Below, in pieces: positions 44,841-52,172 of a stretch of 64,000 nt of DNA. Under the pieces are notes generated by a model. It saw nothing but the letters and a program-made list of their open reading frames with translations, was not told the origin of the DNA and did no database searches. Made by a program: the position numbers and the translations under genes. The first letter of the stretch is position 1. Each line of letters opens with the position of its first letter. This stretch comes from Aldehydirespirator sp965203575 (GTDB lineage Bacteria; Actinomycetota; Acidimicrobiia; Acidimicrobiales; Aldehydirespiratoraceae): assembly GCA_965203575.1 (NCBI GenBank), contig OZ241894.1, positions 744,001 through 808,000 on the forward strand, read 5' to 3'.

Positions 44841-45701
44841 ATGCCAATGCCGACCGACGTGGGGATCGTCGACACGATGATCGGCTTCCCCGCCAAGGAC
44901 TTCGAGCACTACGAGTTCATCCGCAAGCAGCTCAAGGACTCCGAGTCGGCCGAGTTCGACTTCCCGGTGGAGTACATGTTCAAGGGCGTGCCCAAGGAGA
45001 AGTACGGAGCGGACGATCCCATCGCACTCACGCTGAGCGAGATGGACGCCTACGGCGTCGAGTGGGGACTGATCGGCTGCGAGGGCGAGGTGAACCGCAA
45101 GGCTCTGGCCGACCACCCCGACCGGTTCGTGGCCACCTGCCAGGCCGACGCCAACGACGTGGTGGGCGCGGTGCGCAAGATCCGCCACTGCAAGGAGGCC
45201 TACGACATCCGGGCAGTGGGCACTTTCCCGGCCGGGTGCTTCCCGCAGATCCCCATCGACGACGCCAAGTGGTACCCGGTGTACGCCACGTGCTGCGAAC
45301 TCGACATCCCCGTCTTCGTGTGCGCAGGGGTGCCCGGCCCGCGGCTGCCCATGGACTGCCAGCACGTGGAGCGCCTCGACCGGGTGATGTACGACTTCCC
45401 CGAGCTGACCCTGGTCACCCGCCACGGCTGCGAGCCCTGGGAGGCCCTGGCCGTGAAGCTGATGCTGAAATGGCCCGGCCTGCACTACTCGACCTCGGCG
45501 TTCGCGCCCAAGCACTACCCGTCCGCCGTCATCGACTACGCCAACACCCGGGGCGCCGACAAGGTCATGTACGCCGGCTACTTCCCCATGGGCCTGTCGC
45601 TGCAACGCATCATGACCGAGATGCCCAACGTCGGCTTCCGCGACACGGTGTGGCCCAAGTTCCTGCGTGAGAACGCGGCCCGGGTCTTGAAGATCACTTA
45701 G
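44841..45701 (+). CDS. Amidohydrolase-like protein lacking canonical metal ligands
   Basis: 286 residues from the ATG at 44841, after ACGGAGGCGAC. The overall (beta/alpha)8 layout matches the ACMSD/LigW-type amidohydrolase_2 family: LADHPDRFVATCQADAND, then VRKIRHCKEAYDIRAVG, DIPVFVCAGVPGPR, YDFPELTLVTRHGCEPWEAL and a final NVGFRDTVWPKFLRENAARV. But the N-terminal HxH is VDTMIGF here, and the strand-8 Asp (as in GSDFP) is YAGYFP. Only one clear His ligand (TRHG) remains. It is therefore either non-catalytic or uses another metal site. It follows an acyl-CoA dehydrogenase. Confidence 0.82.
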   Translation: MPMPTDVGIVDTMIGFPAKDFEHYEFIRKQLKDSESAEFDFPVEYMFKGVPKEKYGADDPIALTLSEMDAYGVEWGLIGCEGEVNRKALADHPDRFVATCQADANDVVGAVRKIRHCKEAYDIRAVGTFPAGCFPQIPIDDAKWYPVYATCCELDIPVFVCAGVPGPRLPMDCQHVERLDRVMYDFPELTLVTRHGCEPWEALAVKLMLKWPGLHYSTSAFAPKHYPSAVIDYANTRGADKVMYAGYFPMGLSLQRIMTEMPNVGFRDTVWPKFLRENAARVLKIT

Positions 45702-45728
45702 CTGGACCGGATCACGGGCCGATGGCCG

Positions 45729-47282
45729 CTAGATGCGGCGGTCCTGGCCCTGCCAGTACTCGTCGCGCAGCAGGCGCTTGTAGAGCTTGCCCGTCTCGTC
45801 CCGGGGCAACTCGCCTCGGAAGTCGACCGTGCGAGGGCACTTGACCGAGGCCAGGCTGGCCCGGCAGTAGTCGATCAGCTCGCGCTCCAACTCGGCCTCA
45901 GCCTCATCGCCGACGGGCATCTCCATGGGCTGGACCACGGCCTTGGGCACTTCGCCCAGGTCGTCGTCGGGCACGCCGATCACGGCCACATCCAGCACCG
46001 CCGGGTGCATGGTCAACAGGTTCTCGGCCTCCTGGGGGTACACGTTCACCCCGCCGGAGATGATCATGTACGCCTTGCGGTCGGTCAGGTACAGGAAGCC
46101 GTCTTCGTCCACCTTCCCCACGTCGCCGATGGTCGACCAGCCGTTGGGCAGCCGGGAGTTGCGGGTCTTCTCATCGTCGAGGTGGTACTCGAAGGTGTTC
46201 CCCTCACCGAAGTAGACGGCACCCTCCTCGCCGGCGGGAACCTCCTGGCCGGTGGCCTCGTCCACGATGTGGACCTCGCCGTTGATCGGGACCCCCACCG
46301 TGCCCTCGTGGGCCAGCCACTGCTCGCTGTCGCAGAAGGTGGCCCCGTTGCCCTCGGTGCCCGCGTAGTACTCGCTGATGATGGGACCCAACCACTTGAT
46401 CATCCGGTGCTTGGCCTCCACCGGGCAGGGCGCGGCCGCGTGCAGCACGGACACCAGCGACGACAGGTCGTAGCGCAGCCGCTTCTCGTCGGGCAGTTTC
46501 AGCATCCGCACGAACATGGTCGGCACCACCTGGGTGTGGGTCACCGAGTAGCGCTCGATCGCGGCCAGGAACTGCTCGGCGTCGAAGCGCTCCATGATCA
46601 CCGCGGTAGAGCCGAGGATGTGGTTGACCATGGTGAAGCGCAGCGGAGCGCCGTGGTACAGGGGCGCCGGCGACAGGTAGACCGACTCGTCGGACATAGC
46701 GAGCAGCAGCACGCACATCATGGCCACCACCGACTCGGCCTCCTCGATGGGAACCGCCTCGTAGGCGCTGAGCACGCCCTTGGGGCGCCCGGTGGTGCCC
46801 GAGCTGTAGAGCATGTCGGTGCCGGTCACCCGGCCTTCCAGGGGCTCCGGAGACGCCCCGGCCAGAGCCTGCTCGTAGCTGCCGTACCCGTCGATGACGT
46901 CGTCCATCATGAGCTTCAGCTCGACCCCGTCCATCCGGTCGACTAGCTCGGCGGCCTGCACGGCCTTGTACTGCGAAGTGATGAAGACCCGGGCACCGCT
47001 GTTGTCGACGATGTAGGCGATCTCGTCGGTGGTGAGACGGCTGCTGATGGGCGTGTAGATCAGCCCCGCGTAGTGCGCCCCCCACATCAAGGGCAGGAAG
47101 TTGCGGTGGTTCTCCAGGCACCAGGCCACATGGTCGCCGGGGACCAGTCCGGCCTCCCGGAACAGGCGCGACACTTGGTTGGCCTCGGCGTCGAGTTGGG
47201 CGTACGTGATCGTCTCTCCCGACCCGGCCATGATGACAGCCGGCTTGCCGGGACTGATCGCGGCGTGAGCTCCGGGGTACAT
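45729..47282 (-). CDS. AMP-dependent acyl-CoA synthetase/ligase
   Basis: 517 residues starting MYPGAHAAISPGKPAVIMAG. ANL-family motifs: the P-loop-like TDMLYSSGTTGRPKGV (A3), EYYAGTEGNGATF (A5), GWSTIGDVGKVDEDGFLYLT (A7 with the ATP-ribose Asp), DRKAYMIISGGVNVYPQEAE (hinge, A8) and DETGKLYKRLLRDEYW with the catalytic Lys (A10). It activates a carboxylic acid with ATP and loads it onto CoA. The substrate is not predictable; neighbours suggest a medium-chain, aromatic or isoprenoid acid. Separated by 49 bp from the next SDR on the same strand. Confidence 0.93.
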   Translation of the reverse strand: MYPGAHAAISPGKPAVIMAGSGETITYAQLDAEANQVSRLFREAGLVPGDHVAWCLENHRNFLPLMWGAHYAGLIYTPISSRLTTDEIAYIVDNSGARVFITSQYKAVQAAELVDRMDGVELKLMMDDVIDGYGSYEQALAGASPEPLEGRVTGTDMLYSSGTTGRPKGVLSAYEAVPIEEAESVVAMMCVLLLAMSDESVYLSPAPLYHGAPLRFTMVNHILGSTAVIMERFDAEQFLAAIERYSVTHTQVVPTMFVRMLKLPDEKRLRYDLSSLVSVLHAAAPCPVEAKHRMIKWLGPIISEYYAGTEGNGATFCDSEQWLAHEGTVGVPINGEVHIVDEATGQEVPAGEEGAVYFGEGNTFEYHLDDEKTRNSRLPNGWSTIGDVGKVDEDGFLYLTDRKAYMIISGGVNVYPQEAENLLTMHPAVLDVAVIGVPDDDLGEVPKAVVQPMEMPVGDEAEAELERELIDYCRASLASVKCPRTVDFRGELPRDETGKLYKRLLRDEYWQGQDRRI

Positions 47283-47331
47283 CGCTCCGACGCTACCCGA
47301 GCCGGCGCGGTGGAGGGCCCCGAGCCGGCGC

Positions 47332-48120
47332 TCAGACCGTGTAGCCGCCGTCGACGGCCAGATGTTGGCCGGTGATGTAGCGAGCCCGGTCCGAGGCCAG
47401 GAAGCACACCGCCTCGGCGATGTCGGCCGCCGTGCCGAAGCTGCTCATGGGAATGTTGGCCCGAGCCGCGTCGAGCGCCCTATCGTCCAGGTCGCCCGAG
47501 GCCATCAGGCGCTGGGCCATGCCGTCGCTCAGCATCCCGGGCCCCACGCTGTTGGCCCGCACGCCGAAGCGCCCCTCCTCCGCGGCCAGACCTCGAACCG
47601 CGGCCTCGACGGCGGCCTTGGGAACGGTGCTCAAGCCGTCACGCACCGGGAACCGGCCGAGACCGGCCGTGGTGACGGCCACGATGCTGCCCCTGGACTC
47701 GCGCAGATGCGGCAGAGCGGCGAAGGCTGCGGCGAAGAATCCGGCCGCGTCGACATCCAGTTGGTCTCGCATCGCCGACGGCTGCACCCGGCTCAGATGA
47801 ACCTGCGGGACATCGGGCCCCGCCGCGTACACCAGGGTGTGCAGACCGCCTGCCGCGCCAGCCAATTCGGTAACCGCGGCGTTGGTGGCCTCGTCGTCGG
47901 CGAGGTCGGCGGTCGCGACCCAGCTCCGGCACCCGAGTTGCTCGATGGCGGCTGCGGTGGCGGCGGCCGCGTCGGCGTTGCTGCGGTACGTGAGGGCCAC
48001 TTCGCTGCCGCGGGCGGCCAGCTCCACCGCGATCTCCGAGCCGAGACCGCCGCTGCCCCCCACCACCAGCGCAGCCCCAGCCCTGTCCGCAAAGTCCCCA
48101 CTCAAGTCGAGTTCGCTCAC
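47332..48120 (-). CDS. SDR-family oxidoreductase, atypical active site
   Basis: 262 residues from the GTG at 48120 (VSELDLSGDFADRAGAALVV); upstream frame is a read through palindromic repeats. The cofactor turn is VVGGSGGLGSEIAVELAARG. The catalytic Tyr-x3-Lys should lie in GLSTVPKAAVEAAVRGLAAE, but the residue four before Lys is Ser, not Tyr. AVTTAGLGRF lacks the usual catalytic Ser position too. The C-terminal ARYITGQHLAVDGGYTV is normal. The missing Tyr argues for a binding or regulatory role, or for shifted residues as in divergent enoyl reductases. Probably in one transcript with the acyl-CoA synthetase. Confidence 0.85.
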   Translation of the reverse strand: MSELDLSGDFADRAGAALVVGGSGGLGSEIAVELAARGSEVALTYRSNADAAAATAAAIEQLGCRSWVATADLADDEATNAAVTELAGAAGGLHTLVYAAGPDVPQVHLSRVQPSAMRDQLDVDAAGFFAAAFAALPHLRESRGSIVAVTTAGLGRFPVRDGLSTVPKAAVEAAVRGLAAEEGRFGVRANSVGPGMLSDGMAQRLMASGDLDDRALDAARANIPMSSFGTAADIAEAVCFLASDRARYITGQHLAVDGGYTV

Positions 48121-48176
48121 CGCGTCAGCCTGCCCGCCGGGGGCGGCCCGTACAACCACGGACCCCGAGGCGACGC

Positions 48177-48223
48177 GAACTGGCAGCAATACGCACGCAT
48201 AGCGAGCAAAACGCTGCCAATTC
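48177..48223. repeat. GGCAGC palindromic intergenic element, copy C
   Basis: Arms GAACTGGCAGC (48177-48187) and GCTGCCAATTC (48213-48223), loop with ACGCACGCATAGCGAGCAAA. It is identical over 47 bases to copy D, 71 bp further on, and lies behind the MmgE/PrpD gene (minus strand). Confidence 0.7.
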
Positions 48224-48247
48224 TCCTGGCACCCGCCGGTCCACCGC

Positions 48248-48294
48248 GAACTGGCAGCAATACGCACGCATAGCGAGCAAAACGCTGCCAATTC
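48248..48294. repeat. GGCAGC palindromic intergenic element, copy D
   Basis: Exact duplicate of copy C at 71-bp spacing, with the same arms and loop. It ends 17 bp before the stop of the MmgE/PrpD gene (48311). Two identical copies in one gap argue for recent duplication of a mobile or structural element rather than a single terminator. Confidence 0.7.
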
Positions 48295-48310
48295 CGGGGT
48301 TGCGCACCGT

Positions 48311-49705
48311 TCATCCCAGTCGAAGGTTACGAGTCAGGTCCTCGAGCGAACGGTCCGGTAGCGAGCGGACGGCCTCGGGGACTTCCGGGTCCAGCCGACC
48401 GCCGGCCAACGTGTGGAACTTGCGCTCTATCTCGGCATTGCTGAGAGGGTCGTGCATCGATCCTCGCTGGCCGTGGACGGTCCGCTCCAGCACCCGGCCG
48501 TCGGTCATGGTGATCTCCACTCGTGCCCCCTGCTTCCAGGCGTAGGTGGCGTCGAAGGCGGGATCGGGCACGGTCGTGGCCACCTTGGCCTGCAGGGCTG
48601 CCAACGCCGGGTCGGCGATGCGGTCGGGATGATAGGTGCCGGGGTCGGCCGGGTCGGCCAGCACCGCGGCCGCGATGTTGAACCGGGCGGAGTACTGGGC
48701 GGCCATCACCGAGGTGGTGCCGTCCATGTCGTTGAGCTCGGCGGCCTTGGTCGGACCGTGCACCACGATGCGGTCGATCTGCTCGGCGGTTAGGCCATGT
48801 TCGGCAACCAGCTCCGCGGTGGCCTGGATCATGGCGTGGACGTCGCTGCAGGCCGCGTAGGGCTTGACCGTGATCTCGTCGATCATCCAGCGCTGGCCGA
48901 GGTCTCGGACAAGCAGTTCGGGGCGGGGATCGTCGGTGAACACTCGGCAGAACCCGTAGGTTCCGGCCAACCCGTCACGAGCCCCTTCGAACCCGTCCGC
49001 GGCCAGCGAGGCGGCCATGATCCCGCCCTCGGCGGCCCGTCCCGCGTGGATCCGCTTGGCCATCCCGCCCGAGGCCGCGAACTCCATCGTCCCCGAAGCG
49101 AGCGAGGCGCCGATGCCGAAGGCGTCGTTCAGGCGGGCCGCGTCGAAGCCGTGGAGGTGGGCGGCCGCCGCGGCTGCGCCGAACACTCCCGACATCGAGG
49201 TGGGATGGAAGCCGGCCAGCATGTGCGAGAGGGGCCCGACCGCCAGACCGGCCCTTCCCATGGCCTCATACCCGACCACCACCGCCTCCAGGAAGGCCAG
49301 ACCGGAGGTCTCGAGCTCCTCGGCGACCGCCAGGGCGGCCGGCACGACCACTGCGCCGGGATGGTTGACGGCCTCCTCGTGGACGTCGTCAAGCTCGAAG
49401 GCGTGGGCCGCGGCGCCGTTGGCGAAGGCGGCCATGGCAGGCGTGGCGCTGCCGTCCCACCCCACGACGGTCGAGGCCCCCTCACCTCCGGTGGCGAGGG
49501 CGTAGCGGGCCGCGGCCTGCGACCAGGGTTGTTCCGCCCCGTAGGCGATGGCGCCCAGGGTGTCGATCACGCAGTTGCAGGCCGCCGCGATGTGCGCCGG
49601 GCCTAGCCGGCCGTGCAGGCTGCTCAAGAACTCGGCGAGCTCCAGCGACAAGGACCTCTCATAGGACTCCGGGCCGTCGAGGGCGGAACTCGGCCCGGAT
49701 GTCAT
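48311..49705 (-). CDS. MmgE/PrpD family protein
   Basis: 464 residues from the ATG at 49705 (MTSGPSSALDGPESYERSL), preceded by GGAGAG; a GTG at 49717 is possible. Conserved segments: VIDTLGAIAYGAEQPWSQAA, FANGAAAHAFELDDVHEEAV with the DD of the active-site region, HPGAVVVPAALAVAE, HPTSMSGVFGAAAAAAHLHG, GGMAKRIHAGRAAEGGIMAA and VKPYAACSDVHAMIQ. Members include 2-methylcitrate dehydratase and cis-aconitate decarboxylase-like enzymes. A 2-methylcitrate role would pair with propionate metabolism (see mutA), but the genes around it (Rieske, aminotransferase) make another substrate equally likely. Confidence 0.88.
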   Translation of the reverse strand: MTSGPSSALDGPESYERSLSLELAEFLSSLHGRLGPAHIAAACNCVIDTLGAIAYGAEQPWSQAAARYALATGGEGASTVVGWDGSATPAMAAFANGAAAHAFELDDVHEEAVNHPGAVVVPAALAVAEELETSGLAFLEAVVVGYEAMGRAGLAVGPLSHMLAGFHPTSMSGVFGAAAAAAHLHGFDAARLNDAFGIGASLASGTMEFAASGGMAKRIHAGRAAEGGIMAASLAADGFEGARDGLAGTYGFCRVFTDDPRPELLVRDLGQRWMIDEITVKPYAACSDVHAMIQATAELVAEHGLTAEQIDRIVVHGPTKAAELNDMDGTTSVMAAQYSARFNIAAAVLADPADPGTYHPDRIADPALAALQAKVATTVPDPAFDATYAWKQGARVEITMTDGRVLERTVHGQRGSMHDPLSNAEIERKFHTLAGGRLDPEVPEAVRSLPDRSLEDLTRNLRLG

Positions 49706-49775
49706 GGCACTCTCCACAAGACGGAGGCATCGGCCTCAACGCGAGCGTCGAGGGCGGGACTCAGCTCGGACTTCG

Positions 49776-50948
49776 TCACGCCATGTCGCCGAGTGACTCC
49801 AGCAGAAGTTCCTGGAGGTGGCGCACCGAATTCTCGCTGTGCACCCCGCACACGCCGCTCGGGTCCTCGATCAACGGTCCCGGCCGGTAGCCGCGGCTGG
49901 ACACGCCCCGCTGCACCGACTCGACGATCCCGAAGTCCTCGGCGACTGTGTTCTCCCAGTCGTCGGAGACGAGCCGCGACTGGGCGTCGGTCAGATCAAC
50001 AGTGTCGAACCACCACTCGCGGATCAGCAGCGTCCTGTCGACGGCCAGCGGCACCCAGCGGAAGGTGTTGACGACCTCGCCGGGATAGCACTGGATGGCC
50101 GACACCGGCCACACGAAGAACGCCTCGTACCCGTCCCCGGCGGGGCTGCCGTTGCCGGCCCGGGCTCCCGCCCGGGCCCCCGCAGCCTCGACGTTGTCGG
50201 CGCCGGTGCGGGCGCCATCGCTGCCGGCGTCGCCGCCTGTCCAGGCCGGCGGCTGGCTGGGACGCTCTGCGCCGTGGTGGATCACCGAGCCGCCCGAGGC
50301 GATCCGGTAGCTGCCCGGAGCGACCACGCCTGAGGTGAACCACTTGTGGACGTTGGGGCAGTGGTAGCACTCGTTGTAGTTCTCCACCACCACCTTCCAG
50401 TTGGCCCGCATCTCGTGGGTGAGCCGGGCCGACAGCACCCGCCGGGGCGCGTCGGGAACCCGGGCCAGCAGGTCGTCCTGCACTCCGGACGCAGTTGCGG
50501 CCAGCCCGGCCGCCTCGGCGGACAGGTTTATGAAGACGAACCCGCCCAGGGTCTCGAGGCGCACACGGGGGACGCACACTTCGCTCACGTCCTCGCCGCG
50601 GGCGTGCAGCAGGCGCCCGTCGAGCCCGTACGTCCAGGCGTGGTAGGGGCAGGTGATCCGGTCGAGACGGGCCGTCTCTGACGTCACCAGTTCGTGGCCG
50701 CGGTGCTGGCACACGTTGAACATGGCCCGGAGCTGTCCGGCGTCGTTGGCCACCAGCACACTCTCATCGCCGACGCGCGCCGTGATGACCATCCCCGGCT
50801 CGGCGACCTCCGACACGTGGCCCACCATCACCCAGCTCCGGGCGAACACCCGGTCCATCTCCGCGGCGAAGACCTCGCCGTCGGTGTAGTAGCGGGCCGC
50901 CAGCCCACGCCGCCGCGGTGGGTCGGGTGCGACGCCGCCGTCAGTCAC
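49776..50948 (-). CDS. Rieske non-heme iron oxygenase, alpha subunit (GbcA/choline-monooxygenase-like)
   Basis: 390 residues. The Rieske cluster is CQHRGHELVTSETARLDRIT followed by CPYHAWTYGLDGRL (C-X-H...C-X2-H). The mononuclear-iron motif is NWKVVVENYNECYHCPNVHK, the GbcA/choline-monooxygenase signature, so a quaternary-amine substrate is likelier here than for the 9.6-kb paralogue. A Gly/Ala-rich insert of ~45 residues (ERPSQPPAWTGGDAGSDGAR onward) is unusual and probably a surface loop. It lies 21 bp after a HisC-like aminotransferase on the same strand and 1.2 kb from a divergent FAD-GcvT gene. Confidence 0.88.
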   Translation of the reverse strand: MTDGGVAPDPPRRRGLAARYYTDGEVFAAEMDRVFARSWVMVGHVSEVAEPGMVITARVGDESVLVANDAGQLRAMFNVCQHRGHELVTSETARLDRITCPYHAWTYGLDGRLLHARGEDVSEVCVPRVRLETLGGFVFINLSAEAAGLAATASGVQDDLLARVPDAPRRVLSARLTHEMRANWKVVVENYNECYHCPNVHKWFTSGVVAPGSYRIASGGSVIHHGAERPSQPPAWTGGDAGSDGARTGADNVEAAGARAGARAGNGSPAGDGYEAFFVWPVSAIQCYPGEVVNTFRWVPLAVDRTLLIREWWFDTVDLTDAQSRLVSDDWENTVAEDFGIVESVQRGVSSRGYRPGPLIEDPSGVCGVHSENSVRHLQELLLESLGDMA

Positions 50949-50969
50949 AGCCCCAGCCCCCTTCGCTGG

Positions 50970-52082
50970 TCACGGCAGGTCCGCCAGCGCGTCCACGAGA
51001 CGGTCCATGCGATCGGGCCGGTTGGCGTCGCAGCGCAGGAAGCGCCGGTTGAGGCCCCGGAACGACACCGAGCCGTCCTTGACGATCACTCCTCGCTCCA
51101 GGAGTCCCTCGAACACCGTGGTGGAGTCGGTGCCCGGATCCAGGATCTCCGCCAGGAAGAAGTTGGACCGGCTGCCCGGAACCATCCGGAAGCGGTCGAG
51201 TTCGGCGAAGCGGCCCTGCGCATGGTCCCTACCCTTCGAGATCATCGCCACGGTGGCGTCGAGATGGTCCTTGTCGTCGAGCGCCGCGGCCGCGCCGGCC
51301 GTCTGGAGCACTCCCATGTTCCACGTCGGCTTGACCGCCAGGCACGCGTCGACCGCTGGCTTCGGCCCGACACCGAAACCGACCCGCAGACCCGCGAGGC
51401 CGAACGCCTTGGAGAACGTGCGCAGCACCACCAGGTTGTCGTAGTCGTCGACCAGGTGGATGTACCCACCAGTGTCCGAGTAGTGCACGTAGGCCTCGTC
51501 GAGGACCACCAGCGCGGTGGGTGCCGCCTCGACGACGCGCCGCACCTCGCGCTCGGTCATCCACGTGCCCGAAGGGCTGTGCGGGTTGGTGACGAACACG
51601 ATCCGGGTGTCGTCGCTGATGGCGTCGATGTAGGCGTCAACGTCCACCGCCATTGTGCCGCGGTCGGTAGCCTCGTGCACGAGGACCGGGACGCGGCCCT
51701 CGGCCTCGGCGAACAGGTGGTAGATCGGGAAGCACGGGCCGGGCATCTGGATGCGTCCGCCCGGCTCGCAGAACGCCCGGATGAGCCATGAGATGATCTC
51801 GGTCTCGCCCGCTCCGCACATCACCCGCTCGGGCTCGACGCCATAGACGAGCGAGATCTTCTCTCGCAGCGGCTCGGCCGTCCAGGACGGGTACAGGTGC
51901 AGGTCGTCCAAACGCTCCCGGATCGCCTGCACGGCCAGCGGCGAGGCGCCCAGCGGATTCTCCGCGGAGCCGAGCTTGGCGATGTCGTCGGCGCCGATCC
52001 CGTAGCGCTCAGCCACATAGTCGGCGGGCAGGCCGGGCACGTAGAACTCCGGAGCAGCCAGAGCAGGGTGCGAGAAGTGCAC
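50970..52082 (-). CDS. PLP-dependent aminotransferase, histidinol-phosphate aminotransferase-like
   Basis: 370 residues starting MHFSHPALAAPEFYVPGLPA. Class I/II fold features: GSAENPLGASPLAVQAIRER, GAGETEIISWLIRAFCEPGG, the FVTNPHSPSGTW segment, VLDEAYVHY, and RTFSKAFGLAGLRVGFGVGP with the PLP Lys. The HisC-like subgroup includes enzymes acting on aromatic or other amino acids, so histidine synthesis is not assured: no other his gene is near. It shares a transcript with the GbcA-like gene, and is divergent from the FAD-GcvT gene, which favours amine or amino-acid breakdown. Confidence 0.85.
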   Translation of the reverse strand: MHFSHPALAAPEFYVPGLPADYVAERYGIGADDIAKLGSAENPLGASPLAVQAIRERLDDLHLYPSWTAEPLREKISLVYGVEPERVMCGAGETEIISWLIRAFCEPGGRIQMPGPCFPIYHLFAEAEGRVPVLVHEATDRGTMAVDVDAYIDAISDDTRIVFVTNPHSPSGTWMTEREVRRVVEAAPTALVVLDEAYVHYSDTGGYIHLVDDYDNLVVLRTFSKAFGLAGLRVGFGVGPKPAVDACLAVKPTWNMGVLQTAGAAAALDDKDHLDATVAMISKGRDHAQGRFAELDRFRMVPGSRSNFFLAEILDPGTDSTTVFEGLLERGVIVKDGSVSFRGLNRRFLRCDANRPDRMDRLVDALADLP

Positions 52083-52172
52083 ATCCGCCTCCTGTGTCCT
52101 GTCCTGACGCCGTCGGTTTGCCGGCGCTTGATCACGTAGTTTGCCCGATCCGAGGGGATAAGTTTCGCACCG

